From the IMG/VR virus record IMGVR_UViG_3300028558_000042, positions 1-44,342 of that record: DNA of 44,342 bases; one strand, given 5' to 3'. This stretch comes from a virus. Shown here one piece after another: positions 25,602 to 32,775 of this stretch. The position numbers were made by a program, and so were the translations under genes. Within the stretch, counting starts at the first letter, position 1. The number at the start of each line of letters is the position of its first letter. The notes under the pieces are model-generated. The model was not told the origin of the DNA. It ran no database searches and saw only the letters and a program-made list of their open reading frames with translations.

Positions 25602-26382
25602 AAGGGAAGATTTTGAGTCCGTATCCAGGGATGTATCCGTTCTTGTTCCGGAACTTCGGCCGGATCACGTCAAAGGAGCGGTTTGGCTGCTTGGGATCGA
25701 GTACATGTCGGCCGATCGGTCGCGCGATCAGGTCGGCGAGCTGGAGGCCGGGCGAATTGGCAATCTTCGGCATCATGCGCACGTCGAAAGGAAGGCGCTC
25801 TTGCACGAGGCTATTCCCGTCACAGACTCGCCGAAAAGCAAGCTCGAGCTCAGCATCCTCCTTCTTCCCGCGGCACTCAAAGATGAAGTGGGTCAGATCC
25901 GCATGCGCGTTGATGTCGCGGAGGTGATTGAATACGCGCTCGAGCCCGTACTTGACCCCGAGGTCATAGGGTGATTCCGGGTCATGGTACGCGACGGCAT
26001 GCTTATGCTTGTTGATCGCGATGGCGATCAACGTGAAATCTGCCTGGTCGACGATGAGGGAGAGATCGCCCATGAACTCCTCGCGTCGCGTCTTATCGAC
26101 TAGGAACGTGAAATCTCCCTCGGCCTTCCGAATCTCGCGTTCGTGAAGAACGATCGCATCGTGGCCGAAATGCTTGAGCTTCATTCGGGCCACGGCGGGC
26201 ACGAGTCCTTCCGAATAAGCGTCATGACGCATGATGCAGAAGGCGAGCACGAACATGGGATAGGCGGCATCGATGCGATCGAGGCTATGATCACCGCTCT
26301 CGTCAACGAAAACGATGTATTCGCTTCGCTTCTGGAGCGGCGCTCGTGGAAGAGGCAGGATCGCCGAAGTCACCGCAACCAT
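25600..26382 (-). CDS. DUF3800 family protein
   Basis: A 260-residue protein. DUF3800 hallmarks are the N-terminal strand VFVDESGDHSLD (about 23-34), IVLHEREIRKAEGDF (about 76-90), HFIFECRGKKEDAELE (about 164-179) and the C-terminal LQLADLIARPIGRHVL (about 213-228). Conserved acidic residues Asp25, Glu79 and Asp217 suit an RNase-H-like metal-binding fold, but no activity is established for the family. It is the promoter-distal gene of the minus-strand cargo operon, overlapping the preceding gene by 13 bases. Confidence 0.87.
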   Translation of the reverse strand: MVAVTSAILPLPRAPLQKRSEYIVFVDESGDHSLDRIDAAYPMFVLAFCIMRHDAYSEGLVPAVARMKLKHFGHDAIVLHEREIRKAEGDFTFLVDKTRREEFMGDLSLIVDQADFTLIAIAINKHKHAVAYHDPESPYDLGVKYGLERVFNHLRDINAHADLTHFIFECRGKKEDAELELAFRRVCDGNSLVQERLPFDVRMMPKIANSPGLQLADLIARPIGRHVLDPKQPNRSFDVIRPKFRNKNGYIPGYGLKIFP

Positions 26383-26621
26383 CTCGAGACAAACCAGTTA
26401 CCCCCGAGACCGGAGTCTGGCACGCGCCACCGGACGACGCACGAGCGCCCATCATCGAGCGTGACTTCGAAAGCGTGAGCGGATAGCCTCTCGTCGCCCT
26501 CTCGCAAGCGCGTGAACTTGCCGTCTCCGCCAATGCTGCTGGGAGCCGGCTCCTCGGGAACGACAACCAGATCGCCGAGTCTCGGTACGATCTTGAGGTC
26601 GATTGGGAAGCGCATCTCCAT
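26370..26621 (-). CDS. Small hypothetical cargo protein
   Basis: An 83-residue protein with a beta-rich pattern (GDLVVVPEEPAPS, FEVTLDDGRSCVVRWRVP). It overlaps the DUF3800 start and follows the 65-residue gene by 7 bases. ATG 26621 and ATG 26615 are both possible starts. No family recognised, no signal peptide or membrane segment. Confidence 0.6.
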   Translation of the reverse strand: MEMRFPIDLKIVPRLGDLVVVPEEPAPSSIGGDGKFTRLREGDERLSAHAFEVTLDDGRSCVVRWRVPDSGLGGNWFVSRWLR

Positions 26622-26628
26622 GGCGATT

Positions 26629-26826
26629 CTATCGATTCGAGAAGATGGTCACCATCTCGTCCAACCATGCCTTGTGAACATCGGCGGTGGAGCGCTCGTC
26701 GATCGCGCTCTTCCCATCGAGCAGCCGCACGACGGTCACCCCATCCTCGTCGCTGATGGACGATACGGCGGCCGCGTTGACGAACTGGACGCCGTTCGAA
26801 TCGGGATCAGCCTGTTGGATCTTCAT
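26629..26826 (-). CDS. Small hypothetical cargo protein
   Basis: A 65-residue acidic protein (MKIQQADPDSNGVQFVNAAA) whose start overlaps the stop of the upstream gene by four bases (ATGA), so translational coupling is likely. It ends HKAWLDEMVTIFSNR. No family recognised. Confidence 0.6.
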   Translation of the reverse strand: MKIQQADPDSNGVQFVNAAAVSSISDEDGVTVVRLLDGKSAIDERSTADVHKAWLDEMVTIFSNR

Positions 26827-27110
26827 CGCGCCTCTCTTGTTGATGGATCATATTGCTCGGTAGGCAGGTACCCTGCCGCCCGCAGCTGCTCATGCAGCGC
26901 CCCCGGAGCCAGCGTGCGATCCTCCCGCGGCTTGAATCTGTAGCTCTTCCGCGCGCCGTCCGCCGCCACGAAGACGCGGCTCGTCGCGATCGGGCTCGGC
27001 ATCGAGGCGCAGCGACGGAATCGACCGTCCGTGAAGAGACAGTCGTGCACGCGCCAGCGGACGCCGTCGACCTCGACATAGATCTGGGCGGGAGACTGTC
27101 TAGGAGTCAT
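26823..27110 (-). CDS. Small conserved-looking cargo protein
   Basis: A 95-residue protein with the pattern VDGVRWRVHDCLFTDGRF, then RVFVAADGARKSYRFKPRE, and a C-terminal helix LHEQLRAAGYLPTEQY. I have an impression of similar short proteins in Gemmatimonadota chromosomes, which I cannot verify. If correct, this would be a host-derived cargo gene. No function is known to me. Confidence 0.65.
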   Translation of the reverse strand: MTPRQSPAQIYVEVDGVRWRVHDCLFTDGRFRRCASMPSPIATSRVFVAADGARKSYRFKPREDRTLAPGALHEQLRAAGYLPTEQYDPSTREAR

Positions 27111-27117
27111 TCGACCG

Positions 27118-27936
27118 TCAGCATGCGAGCGTCGACCCTTTCTCGCATTGGACCGCTCGAAAGGTCACGACGCGTCCTGTGCGACTGTCGACGACGAACA
27201 CCACTGCCGCGTCCATCCAGAGCACTCGCTTCTTGTATTGAAGGCTGAGCGGAATTGAGATCGTTGCGGTGGATACATCGCTATCCGCCGACGCGAAACC
27301 GCCCGCCGGCGACGGAGTGAGTCTGCCGACGATGTATGCTCGCAGAAACGGTTTGATCACTCGCGCAGAGTCCGGACTCGCGGGGATCGTCATCTTCGAG
27401 GCGTTCCAAAAGAACTGTGGTCCGGAAACGACGGCGATGAGCGCCATGTCCGCCACTATATCGCGGACACTGAACTTCGCGCCGAACCCGTTCACCGCCT
27501 CACGAACGCCCTGGTCTGTGTCTCGTTCGCGAACGACGACCGCTCCCACGCGTGACGCGAGCTGAGCACCTCGCGTATGGTTGTAGCCGACGCGAACGAC
27601 GAAAGCGCCGCTGTCCGCATTGTATGAGATGCCGGCTCCCGCCACACCGCTGGTCAGGTCGATTTCGATAGCGATGATACCGGTGTCAGCCGCGGCAGCC
27701 GCTCGCCGCGTGAATGCCTCTGTGGTCTCGAATTCTCCTTTTGCGCCGATGGCCAGGCCGCTATAAAGCGCATCGAATGACTTCGGCGAAGCGATCGCGC
27801 CTCCCATTGCCGCGGCGTCCAGGGCGGCCTTCGCGGAGGAACCGCTCGGCGTCTGCTGTGACGCTTGACCGACGAGCCTGTGCGCGTTGACGGAGCTTGC
27901 CATCGCCAGCGAGAGGAACAGAACTGCGGCTTTCAT
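27118..27936 (-). CDS. Exported hypothetical protein, lead gene of cargo operon
   Basis: A 272-residue protein with an N-terminal signal peptide (MKAAVLFLSLAMASSVNA, cleavage near residue 18). The mature protein is Ala/Ser/Val-rich with no recognised domain (GAGISYNADSGAFVVRVGYN, KRVLWMDAAVVFVVDSRTG) and ends with two cysteines (QCEKGSTLAC). An AGGGG lies upstream of the ATG. It is the first gene of a leftward operon and would be placed in the envelope or outside the cell of a lysogen, so lysogenic conversion is a fair hypothesis. Confidence 0.65.
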   Translation of the reverse strand: MKAAVLFLSLAMASSVNAHRLVGQASQQTPSGSSAKAALDAAAMGGAIASPKSFDALYSGLAIGAKGEFETTEAFTRRAAAAADTGIIAIEIDLTSGVAGAGISYNADSGAFVVRVGYNHTRGAQLASRVGAVVVRERDTDQGVREAVNGFGAKFSVRDIVADMALIAVVSGPQFFWNASKMTIPASPDSARVIKPFLRAYIVGRLTPSPAGGFASADSDVSTATISIPLSLQYKKRVLWMDAAVVFVVDSRTGRVVTFRAVQCEKGSTLAC

Positions 27937-27975
27937 GTTGACCCCTGTCTTGAAAAAGGTTCGTCCATTAAGTGC

Positions 27976-28000
27976 ACAGCGCCCCTCGACGGGGCGCTGT
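27976..28000 (-). terminator. Perfect hairpin between repressor and cargo operon
   Basis: ACAGCGCCCC / GGGGCGCTGT, a perfect 10-bp stem with loop TCGAC. On the minus strand it follows the repressor gene and precedes the cargo operon. The T run (CCTTTTTC) lies about 20 bases beyond the stem, so termination may be weak. It could also be a processing site. The surrounding 27937-28099 holds no other feature I recognise. Confidence 0.55.
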
Positions 28001-28099
28001 CCTGAACGTGTTACGCGAACCGCGCGGCGTCTGTCGTGTAGGAGCTTGTCCGGCGCGCGGAGATCCGGCGTCGCCGGGATGACCCTTCACGAAAGGCCT

Positions 28100-28399
28100 A
28101 TGTCGGTCGATAGCGTCTATTTCCATGTGGATGCTCGCATCTTCCTCGGTAGCGGTCCCATCCTTCCCACCGGTAGTCTGCTCCGCCTCGATCTCATCGA
28201 ACGACCGCGCGTCACCGCGATGATCGCCTTCGATCCGCCGCTGTCGACGCTGCTCGAGGCGTACCGCCGCGAGCTGCTGCATCCGCATGAGGCTACCCCG
28301 CTTTCTTTCCGGTCCGTCGAGCGGATCCTGCGCGAGGGTGCTTCTTCCCCTCGAGTGCTGCCCTTTCGGCCTCGATCACCGCGGGATGCGGCGGGGTAG
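28100..28399 (+). CDS. Possible small protein convergent with repressor
   Basis: A 99-residue plus-strand frame starting ATGTCGGTCGAT, with AAAGG eight bases upstream (ATG 28079 is an alternative). The product, MSVDSVYFHVDARIFLGSG, then TGSLLRLDLIERP and LSTLLEAYRRELLHPHE, looks protein-like. It overlaps the 3' end of the minus-strand repressor by about 107 bases, which lowers confidence. It could be a lysis-lysogeny accessory gene or a chance frame. Confidence 0.4.
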   Translation: MSVDSVYFHVDARIFLGSGPILPTGSLLRLDLIERPRVTAMIAFDPPLSTLLEAYRRELLHPHEATPLSFRSVERILREGASSPRVLPFRPRSPRDAAG

Positions 28400-28964
28400 G
28401 TGAGCGCGGCGGCGGACGCTTCCCTTCGGACTCCGCGCGCCGCCCCAGCTCGTTCATCGCCCGCTGCTGCTGCTCGGCCGCCCAGATAATCTGATCGGCC
28501 AGCATCCGCATTTTCCCCGCGAGAAAGAGCACGTGATCGGGAAAGTGCTCCCGCGCCGGCAGGCTGACATCGGCCGGCGGTGCCGGCTTGAGCGCGTCGA
28601 TGACGCGCTTCGTCGGCAGTTCCGTTTCGCCGCGCCGGACGTGATCGACATGGACGAAGAGTTCGGCGTTGGCTGCGACCCAGCGCTGCTTGCTCTCGGC
28701 GTCGGCGAACGGAAAGTGCGGGCCTCTCGGTGCGTTCTTCCCGAACGGGCCTGACTCTACAAGTTCAAGTCCCTCAATGAGTTGCACCATTCGCCGACGA
28801 AGGTCTGCGCCCGCTCGTTTCGGGATGCGGCCTTTGCGCCAATGGGTGATGTACGAGGGGTGAACCCCGAGCGACGCAGCGACCTCCGCCGGCGGGAGAC
28901 CCGCGGTGAGGGTGACGACGCGTTCCACCAATTCGCTGACGGGTGTAGAGGAATCTATTGACAA
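28293..28964 (-). CDS. Phage repressor (HTH, CI-like role)
   Basis: A 223-residue protein with an N-terminal helix-turn-helix (about residues 24-50, LPPAEVAASLGVHPSYITHW), the Cro/CI-like kind. The C-terminus is Ala/Pro/Lys-rich and has no LexA-type S24 peptidase signature, so induction by RecA-style self-cleavage is not supported. The gene faces the early operon across the operators at 28945 and 28975. The start is TTG 28964, which lies in the control region; the transcript may be nearly leaderless. Repressor identity comes from position, orientation and HTH. Confidence 0.78.
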   Translation of the reverse strand: MSIDSSTPVSELVERVVTLTAGLPPAEVAASLGVHPSYITHWRKGRIPKRAGADLRRRMVQLIEGLELVESGPFGKNAPRGPHFPFADAESKQRWVAANAELFVHVDHVRRGETELPTKRVIDALKPAPPADVSLPAREHFPDHVLFLAGKMRMLADQIIWAAEQQQRAMNELGRRAESEGKRPPPRSPTPPHPAVIEAERAALEGKKHPRAGSARRTGKKAG

Positions 28965-28988
28965 ACTGAGAAGTGTAGAATATTCTAC
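28945..28988. promoter_or_regulatory. Immunity operators and early promoter
   Basis: The rightward promoter is TTGACA (28958-28963), a 17-bp spacer and TATTCT (28981-28986). A perfect palindrome, GTAGAATATTCTAC (28975-28988), covers the -10. A related imperfect site, GTAGAGGAATCTAT (28945-28958), touches the -35 and lies in the repressor's first codons. Their centres are 30 bp apart, about three helical turns, suiting cooperative binding. On the minus strand the palindrome also offers a TAGAAT -10 for the repressor. Binding is inferred. Confidence 0.8.
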
Positions 28989-29029
28989 GGCGCAGGATAG
29001 CTAGTGACTCATTCAACCACGGGCGAAAG

Positions 29030-29236
29030 ATGGAGCAGAAACAGGCGAGGCGCAAACGATTGGGCCCTGGTGTCGCGCTGAGTTTCACGGCGCCGGCCGA
29101 TGAGGTCGCGCAGATGGATGACGCCGCCATGAAGAAGGGTCTCACGCGCGCCGCGTTCTTCTACGCCGCCGTCGCGAAGGAAACGCGCCGCGTGCTGCGG
29201 AAGACGCCCGACGCGCCGCTCGCCCAAGCCAGTTGA
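29030..29236 (+). CDS. Ribbon-helix-helix DNA-binding protein, Cro-like position
   Basis: A 68-residue basic protein. Residues about 14-22 form a strand (VALSFTAPA), followed by two helices (DEVAQMDDAAMKK and RAAFFYAAVAKETRRVL), which is a CopG/Arc-type fold. It is the first gene transcribed from the rightward promoter, the position of cro in lambda. It likely represses the immunity promoters or an early target. The start lies about 40 bases after the -10 box. Confidence 0.72.
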   Translation: MEQKQARRKRLGPGVALSFTAPADEVAQMDDAAMKKGLTRAAFFYAAVAKETRRVLRKTPDAPLAQAS

Positions 29237-29307
29237 ATCCGCGCATGCCGCGCGGCGGTGGTGGAGGTCTCGCAGTACTCACGCAGCAGAATGTGGAGGT
29301 CACGACC

Positions 29308-29826
29308 ATGGCGAACCAGCTACAACCCAGCGACTCCCGTAGGCCTTGGCGATCGGTCCGTCCCGCAGCGCATGAGCTCGCGGTCGGCGCGTACCGGGAT
29401 GCGACGGCCGGCCTCAAGTCCACGCCCGTCACGTTCCGTCTCGCGCGGTGCCGCGAGCGCACGGACAGCACGTTCGAACGGTTGCTCGTCCAGATCGAGA
29501 AGCTGGCGGCCATGGGCGTGCTCGACGTGCAGCTCATGACCTTCGAGAACCGCCTGCGTGAGTTCCGTGGGCGACTGGTGCAGAAGCACGCCGGCACGCG
29601 CGCCGAGACGAACGCCACCCTCGTCGCCGCGTTCGCGATCGAGCAGGAAGGGAATACCGCGGAGCAGAAGCTGCTCATCGCCGCCGAGTGCGAGCGGCCG
29701 GCGGCGCTTCGGCGGTTGGCCGCGATCACGCGCCGCGAGATCGCGATGGAAGTCTCCATGGTCGAGGAGCTCGAGGCCGAGGCGGACCGCCTCGACGAGC
29801 GCCGCGTCCCAAGCGGGAGGTTCTAG
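29308..29826 (+). CDS. Early hypothetical helical protein
   Basis: A 172-residue protein. I chose ATG 29308 because GGAGGT lies seven bases upstream; a TTG at 29233 overlapping the previous stop would add 25 Gly-rich residues. The protein is mostly helical with long charged stretches (FERLLVQIEKLAAMG, EVSMVEELEAEADRLDE), probably a coiled coil. No known domain. Early operon position suggests a role in host takeover or DNA metabolism, not assignable. Confidence 0.65.
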   Translation: MANQLQPSDSRRPWRSVRPAAHELAVGAYRDATAGLKSTPVTFRLARCRERTDSTFERLLVQIEKLAAMGVLDVQLMTFENRLREFRGRLVQKHAGTRAETNATLVAAFAIEQEGNTAEQKLLIAAECERPAALRRLAAITRREIAMEVSMVEELEAEADRLDERRVPSGRF

Positions 29827-30000
29827 ATGCGCTACTTCTGGGCGATGCTCTTCGGTGAGGCCACGTGCACGCAGTGCGGCGCGACGATGCCGCGCGGGGC
29901 GCGCGTCTATCTCGATTGGGCGATGAACAAGTTCTGTGGCCACGCCTGCGCCGGCGCGCACGTGATCGCCGACGTGCCACGCCTCCGGGTCGTCGCATGA
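29827..30000 (+). CDS. Short zinc-finger protein
   Basis: A 57-residue protein with CTQC (Cys14, Cys17) and a second pair CGHAC (Cys38, Cys42), spaced like a compact zinc finger. It starts directly at the previous stop (TAGATG) and overlaps the next start by four bases. The protein begins MRYFWAMLFGEAT and ends DVPRLRVVA. Function unknown. Confidence 0.6.
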   Translation: MRYFWAMLFGEATCTQCGATMPRGARVYLDWAMNKFCGHACAGAHVIADVPRLRVVA

Positions 30001-30089
30001 GGGCCGAGTCGATCGCGTTCCTCGTCTGCCTCGCGCTGCTCGCCATCGGCATCGTGAGCGAAACGCGCAAGCTCTGGAAGGGTCGCTGA
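29997..30089 (+). CDS. Tiny single-TM protein
   Basis: A 30-residue frame whose start overlaps the previous stop and whose stop overlaps the next start (TGATG). It reads MRAESIAFLVCLALLAIGIV, then a basic tail (SETRKLWKGR). Size and topology fit a small membrane peptide. Coupling on both sides is the main evidence that it is translated. Confidence 0.5.
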   Translation: MRAESIAFLVCLALLAIGIVSETRKLWKGR

Positions 30090-31111
30090 TGACGGCCGTG
30101 ACCGCGCCCGTGCAGGGCGACGCGCTGGCCACGCCGCCGGGCGTGAAGCTCGCGACGTCGGCGGCAGCAGGCGCGAAGCTGCTCCGCCTCGTCACGCAGC
30201 CGCAGGAGATGCTCGCCGCCCAGGACGAGATCCGCGACTTCATCGCGAAGGCGCTCGTGTCCGAGCGCGACTACGGCGTGATTCCGGGCACCGAGAAGAA
30301 AGACCGCGACGGGCAGAAGGTCGAGAAGCGGACGCTCCTCAAGCCGGGCGCGGAGAAGATCGCGCTCGCCTTCGGCTGCACCGTCGTGACGCGCATCATC
30401 GAGCGCGAGATCGACCACGACCGGGTCGTGAAGTGGCAGAAGAAAACGAAGCAATGGAAGGACCGCCAGTTCGTCGGCTGGAAAGTCGAGGAGGGCGAGT
30501 CGATCGGCCTCTATCGCTACGTCGTCGCCGTCGACCTGGTCGATGCGACCGGGGCGATCGTCGGCACCGGCATTGGCAGCTGCTCGACGATGGAGAGCAA
30601 GTACATCGACAGGCCGAGAGATTGTGAGAACACCGCGCTCAAGATGGCGTTCAAGCGCGCGCACATCGCCTCGACGCTGACCGCCTTCGGTCTCTCCGAC
30701 GCCTTCCAACAGGATCTGGAGGACGGCGATGCGACCTCCGATGCGGAGACGGCGAAGGTGAGTCCGCGTGACGCGGAGTGGCCCAACTGGCCGGACTGCG
30801 AATACGCGAAGCGCAAGTTCCGCGACATCCCGGAAGCGTTTCTCGCGGATCAGATGAAGGCCGCGGCGCGCCGTGCGGTCAAGGCGACGAACGCGGGCGA
30901 CCGCGACAAGGCGAAGAAGGCGCAGAACCTGGCCGACGCCTGCGAGGCCGAGTTGGAGAACCGCCGTCTCGAGGGGCACCAGCCGTCGCTCCACAACGCG
31001 CCGGCCGCCACCGCGGCGCCGAGGGCCGAGCCCTTGCCGACATCGGTGGGCCTCGAGGAGCGACATGCGTCGCTCGACGAGGATGATGACGACGGCCTTC
31101 CCTTCGACTGA
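30089..31111 (+). CDS. Putative phage recombinase/annealing protein with SSB-like acidic tail
   Basis: A 340-residue protein. The core (about 55-215) has PGAEKIALAFGCTVV, a polar beta segment, and CENTALKMAFKRAHIASTL followed by FGLSDAFQQDLE, a pattern common to early-region recombination/annealing proteins of many phages. The last residues are DEDDDDGLPFD, resembling the DDDIPF-type acidic tip of bacterial SSB, which recruits repair and replication partners. No other SSB or recombinase is seen nearby. A single-strand annealing or binding role is plausible, unproven. Confidence 0.6.
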   Translation: MTAVTAPVQGDALATPPGVKLATSAAAGAKLLRLVTQPQEMLAAQDEIRDFIAKALVSERDYGVIPGTEKKDRDGQKVEKRTLLKPGAEKIALAFGCTVVTRIIEREIDHDRVVKWQKKTKQWKDRQFVGWKVEEGESIGLYRYVVAVDLVDATGAIVGTGIGSCSTMESKYIDRPRDCENTALKMAFKRAHIASTLTAFGLSDAFQQDLEDGDATSDAETAKVSPRDAEWPNWPDCEYAKRKFRDIPEAFLADQMKAAARRAVKATNAGDRDKAKKAQNLADACEAELENRRLEGHQPSLHNAPAATAAPRAEPLPTSVGLEERHASLDEDDDDGLPFD

Positions 31112-31126
31112 GCGGAGACGATTCCC

Positions 31127-31375
31127 ATGGTCGTGCGCGACGAGCGCTACACCGATCGGAGTGCCGCGCCCTCGATGGACGACATCAGCGCGCGCGCGCT
31201 CGCCACGGGGGATCTGCGGCGCGCGACGGCCGCGCTCGTCGACGCGACGCGCGTGGTGGTACAACAGCGCCGTCCGATCGATGACACCGTCGAGTTCATC
31301 GCGCTCCGCGCGGCGCTTGAAGTGCGCGACGCGGCGGATCTCGCCGCGCGGCAGCGCGGTTCGGCGGGTCTGTGA
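31127..31375 (+). CDS. Early hypothetical protein
   Basis: An 82-residue protein with GGAG upstream. It is helical (ALATGDLRRATAALVDATRV) with no known family and overlaps the next GTG by four bases. Probably cytoplasmic. Confidence 0.55.
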   Translation: MVVRDERYTDRSAAPSMDDISARALATGDLRRATAALVDATRVVVQQRRPIDDTVEFIALRAALEVRDAADLAARQRGSAGL

Positions 31376-31716
31376 CGTCACCGATGCGGGTCCCGCGGCC
31401 CGTGGCCGTCGCGCCCAAGCGCGGTGACGTGCCGAACTTCGCGGGCGTGCCCGCTGCGCTCAAGCGCCAGCTCTACAAGGCCGTGCTCAAGCGCGTGCAG
31501 GACCTGGAGGGCGATGACTCGAGCGACGGCACGCTGCACCGCACGCTGATCTGGCTCTATCGCGGCACCGAACGCCCTGATAAGTCGCGCGTGCCCTGGA
31601 CCGTCCGCAGCTGGGAGGCGTGGGCGTTCTTCCTGGAAGACGCGGCCGCCGCCGGCATTGAGATCCCGACTGACTTTCCCCTGATGACCGCATCGACCGA
31701 GGACCCATCCGCATGA
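31372..31716 (+). CDS. Early hypothetical protein
   Basis: A 114-residue protein. The central region (KRQLYKAVLKRVQDLEG, then LIWLYRGTERPDKSRVPW and WEAWAFFLEDA) is helical and aromatic. No family recognised. GTG start overlaps the previous stop, and ATGA joins it to the next gene. Confidence 0.6.
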   Translation: MTSPMRVPRPVAVAPKRGDVPNFAGVPAALKRQLYKAVLKRVQDLEGDDSSDGTLHRTLIWLYRGTERPDKSRVPWTVRSWEAWAFFLEDAAAAGIEIPTDFPLMTASTEDPSA

Positions 31717-32453
31717 TGATCGTGACGAACAAAGTGCAGCGCGAGATCGTCCATGAAGCGCTCGAGCGCCAGCGCAAGCTCGCGATCGACACGGGCGGCA
31801 ACCTCAAGCGCATGGACCAGTCCGACGCTTCGGCGCGGGCGGTGCAGGGCACCAACAAGTTCCTTCAGGAGAAGTTCGACGAGATCGGCAAGTATGAGGA
31901 AGGCGAGATCATGCTCGACAAGATCCCGCCGGCCGCCGCGAAGACCCTCCGCAATGCGCTCGCGCTCTGGGCGCGCGCCGCGACGCGGGCCGACACCGCC
32001 GCGACGCAGCTCTCGCTCGTGACGAACCTCGGCGATCGGCAGAGCCACGCGCAGAAGCTGGTTGACCAGGTGCAGGAGCAGCTCGGCCTCGCGTTCGTCG
32101 ACATCAACGCGCTCGCCGATGGCGACACGCCGGGCGACGCGGAGAAGACGGCCGGTCCCGAGGAAGATCTCGACGTGCCGGCGACGAGCGATCCGGCGAG
32201 CGGCAAGGCGCCGCCGCGGAAGGCGCGCGGGGCGGCGGCTGCGACGCCCGTCACGACCGACGACGTCGAAGGGATTCTCTGCGTCTGCGGCGCGCCGCGG
32301 TCGCGTCACAAGAACGTCGGCGACTTGCAGGTCTGCGAGGACGAGGACTGCACGTGTACGTGGTTCAAGCCGGTCGGCACGAAGGACGCGCCGTCGGATG
32401 CGCCGCCCGCCTCGCCGGCGCCGCACCGCGGCGGCCTCCGACGGATGAAGTAG
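31713..32453 (+). CDS. Early hypothetical protein with C-terminal Cys-rich module
   Basis: A 246-residue protein. The first 125 residues are helical (VHEALERQRKLAIDTGG, KFLQEKFDEIGKYEEGEI). After an Asp/Pro/Ala linker comes CVCGAPRSRHKNVGD followed by VCEDEDCTCTWF, a probable zinc-binding module at about 193-220. The end is Pro/Arg-rich. The zinc module suggests nucleic-acid or protein contact. Confidence 0.6.
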   Translation: MMIVTNKVQREIVHEALERQRKLAIDTGGNLKRMDQSDASARAVQGTNKFLQEKFDEIGKYEEGEIMLDKIPPAAAKTLRNALALWARAATRADTAATQLSLVTNLGDRQSHAQKLVDQVQEQLGLAFVDINALADGDTPGDAEKTAGPEEDLDVPATSDPASGKAPPRKARGAAAATPVTTDDVEGILCVCGAPRSRHKNVGDLQVCEDEDCTCTWFKPVGTKDAPSDAPPASPAPHRGGLRRMK

Positions 32454-32529
32454 CCAGCTATCGGTTATCGAAATCTCGCAATTCCGTTGTTCTAGCAATT
32501 CCCCCATTCACCCCACGGGCGTCACTACC
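32454..32529 (+). promoter_or_regulatory. AT-rich upstream region of cold-shock gene
   Basis: A 76-bp gap, the least GC-rich gap in the early block. It contains two direct repeats of GCAATTCC (32478-32485 and 32495-32502, 17 bp apart) and TATCGGTTATCG. It may hold a second early promoter, an operator or a cold-shock-type 5' leader. No clear consensus promoter seen. Confidence 0.4.
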
Positions 32530-32775
32530 ATGACGAGCACGGCACCAACGACCGCCACCCCGCGCCGCACCGGCACGGTCCGCTGGTTCAACGACGCGAA
32601 GGGCTACGGCTTCATCGCCATCGACGGCGGCGAGGACGTCTTCGTGCACTACTCGGGAATCGTGGGCACCGGCCGGAAGTCGCTCATGGACGGCGAGCTC
32701 GTGACCTGCGAGGTCGGCCAGACGGAGAAGGGGCCGCAGGCCTTCCGCGTGCAGCGCGTCCCGGCCGCCGGCTGA
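32530..32775 (+). CDS. Cold-shock domain protein (CspA-like)
   Basis: An 81-residue single cold-shock domain. GTVRWFNDAKGYGFIAIDG holds RNP1 (KGYGFI) and DVFVHYSGI holds RNP2 (VFVHY). The end has GPQAFRVQRV, typical of Csp proteins. It binds single-stranded RNA or DNA and melts secondary structure. In a phage it could aid early mRNA translation or antitermination in a GC-rich genome. The stop is followed directly by the HerA-like gene. Confidence 0.92.
   Translation: MTSTAPTTATPRRTGTVRWFNDAKGYGFIAIDGGEDVFVHYSGIVGTGRKSLMDGELVTCEVGQTEKGPQAFRVQRVPAAG

Noticed and set aside
28293-28964. LexA/CI-type self-cleaving repressor
   Set aside because: No S24 Ser/Lys dyad pattern was seen in the C-terminal half.
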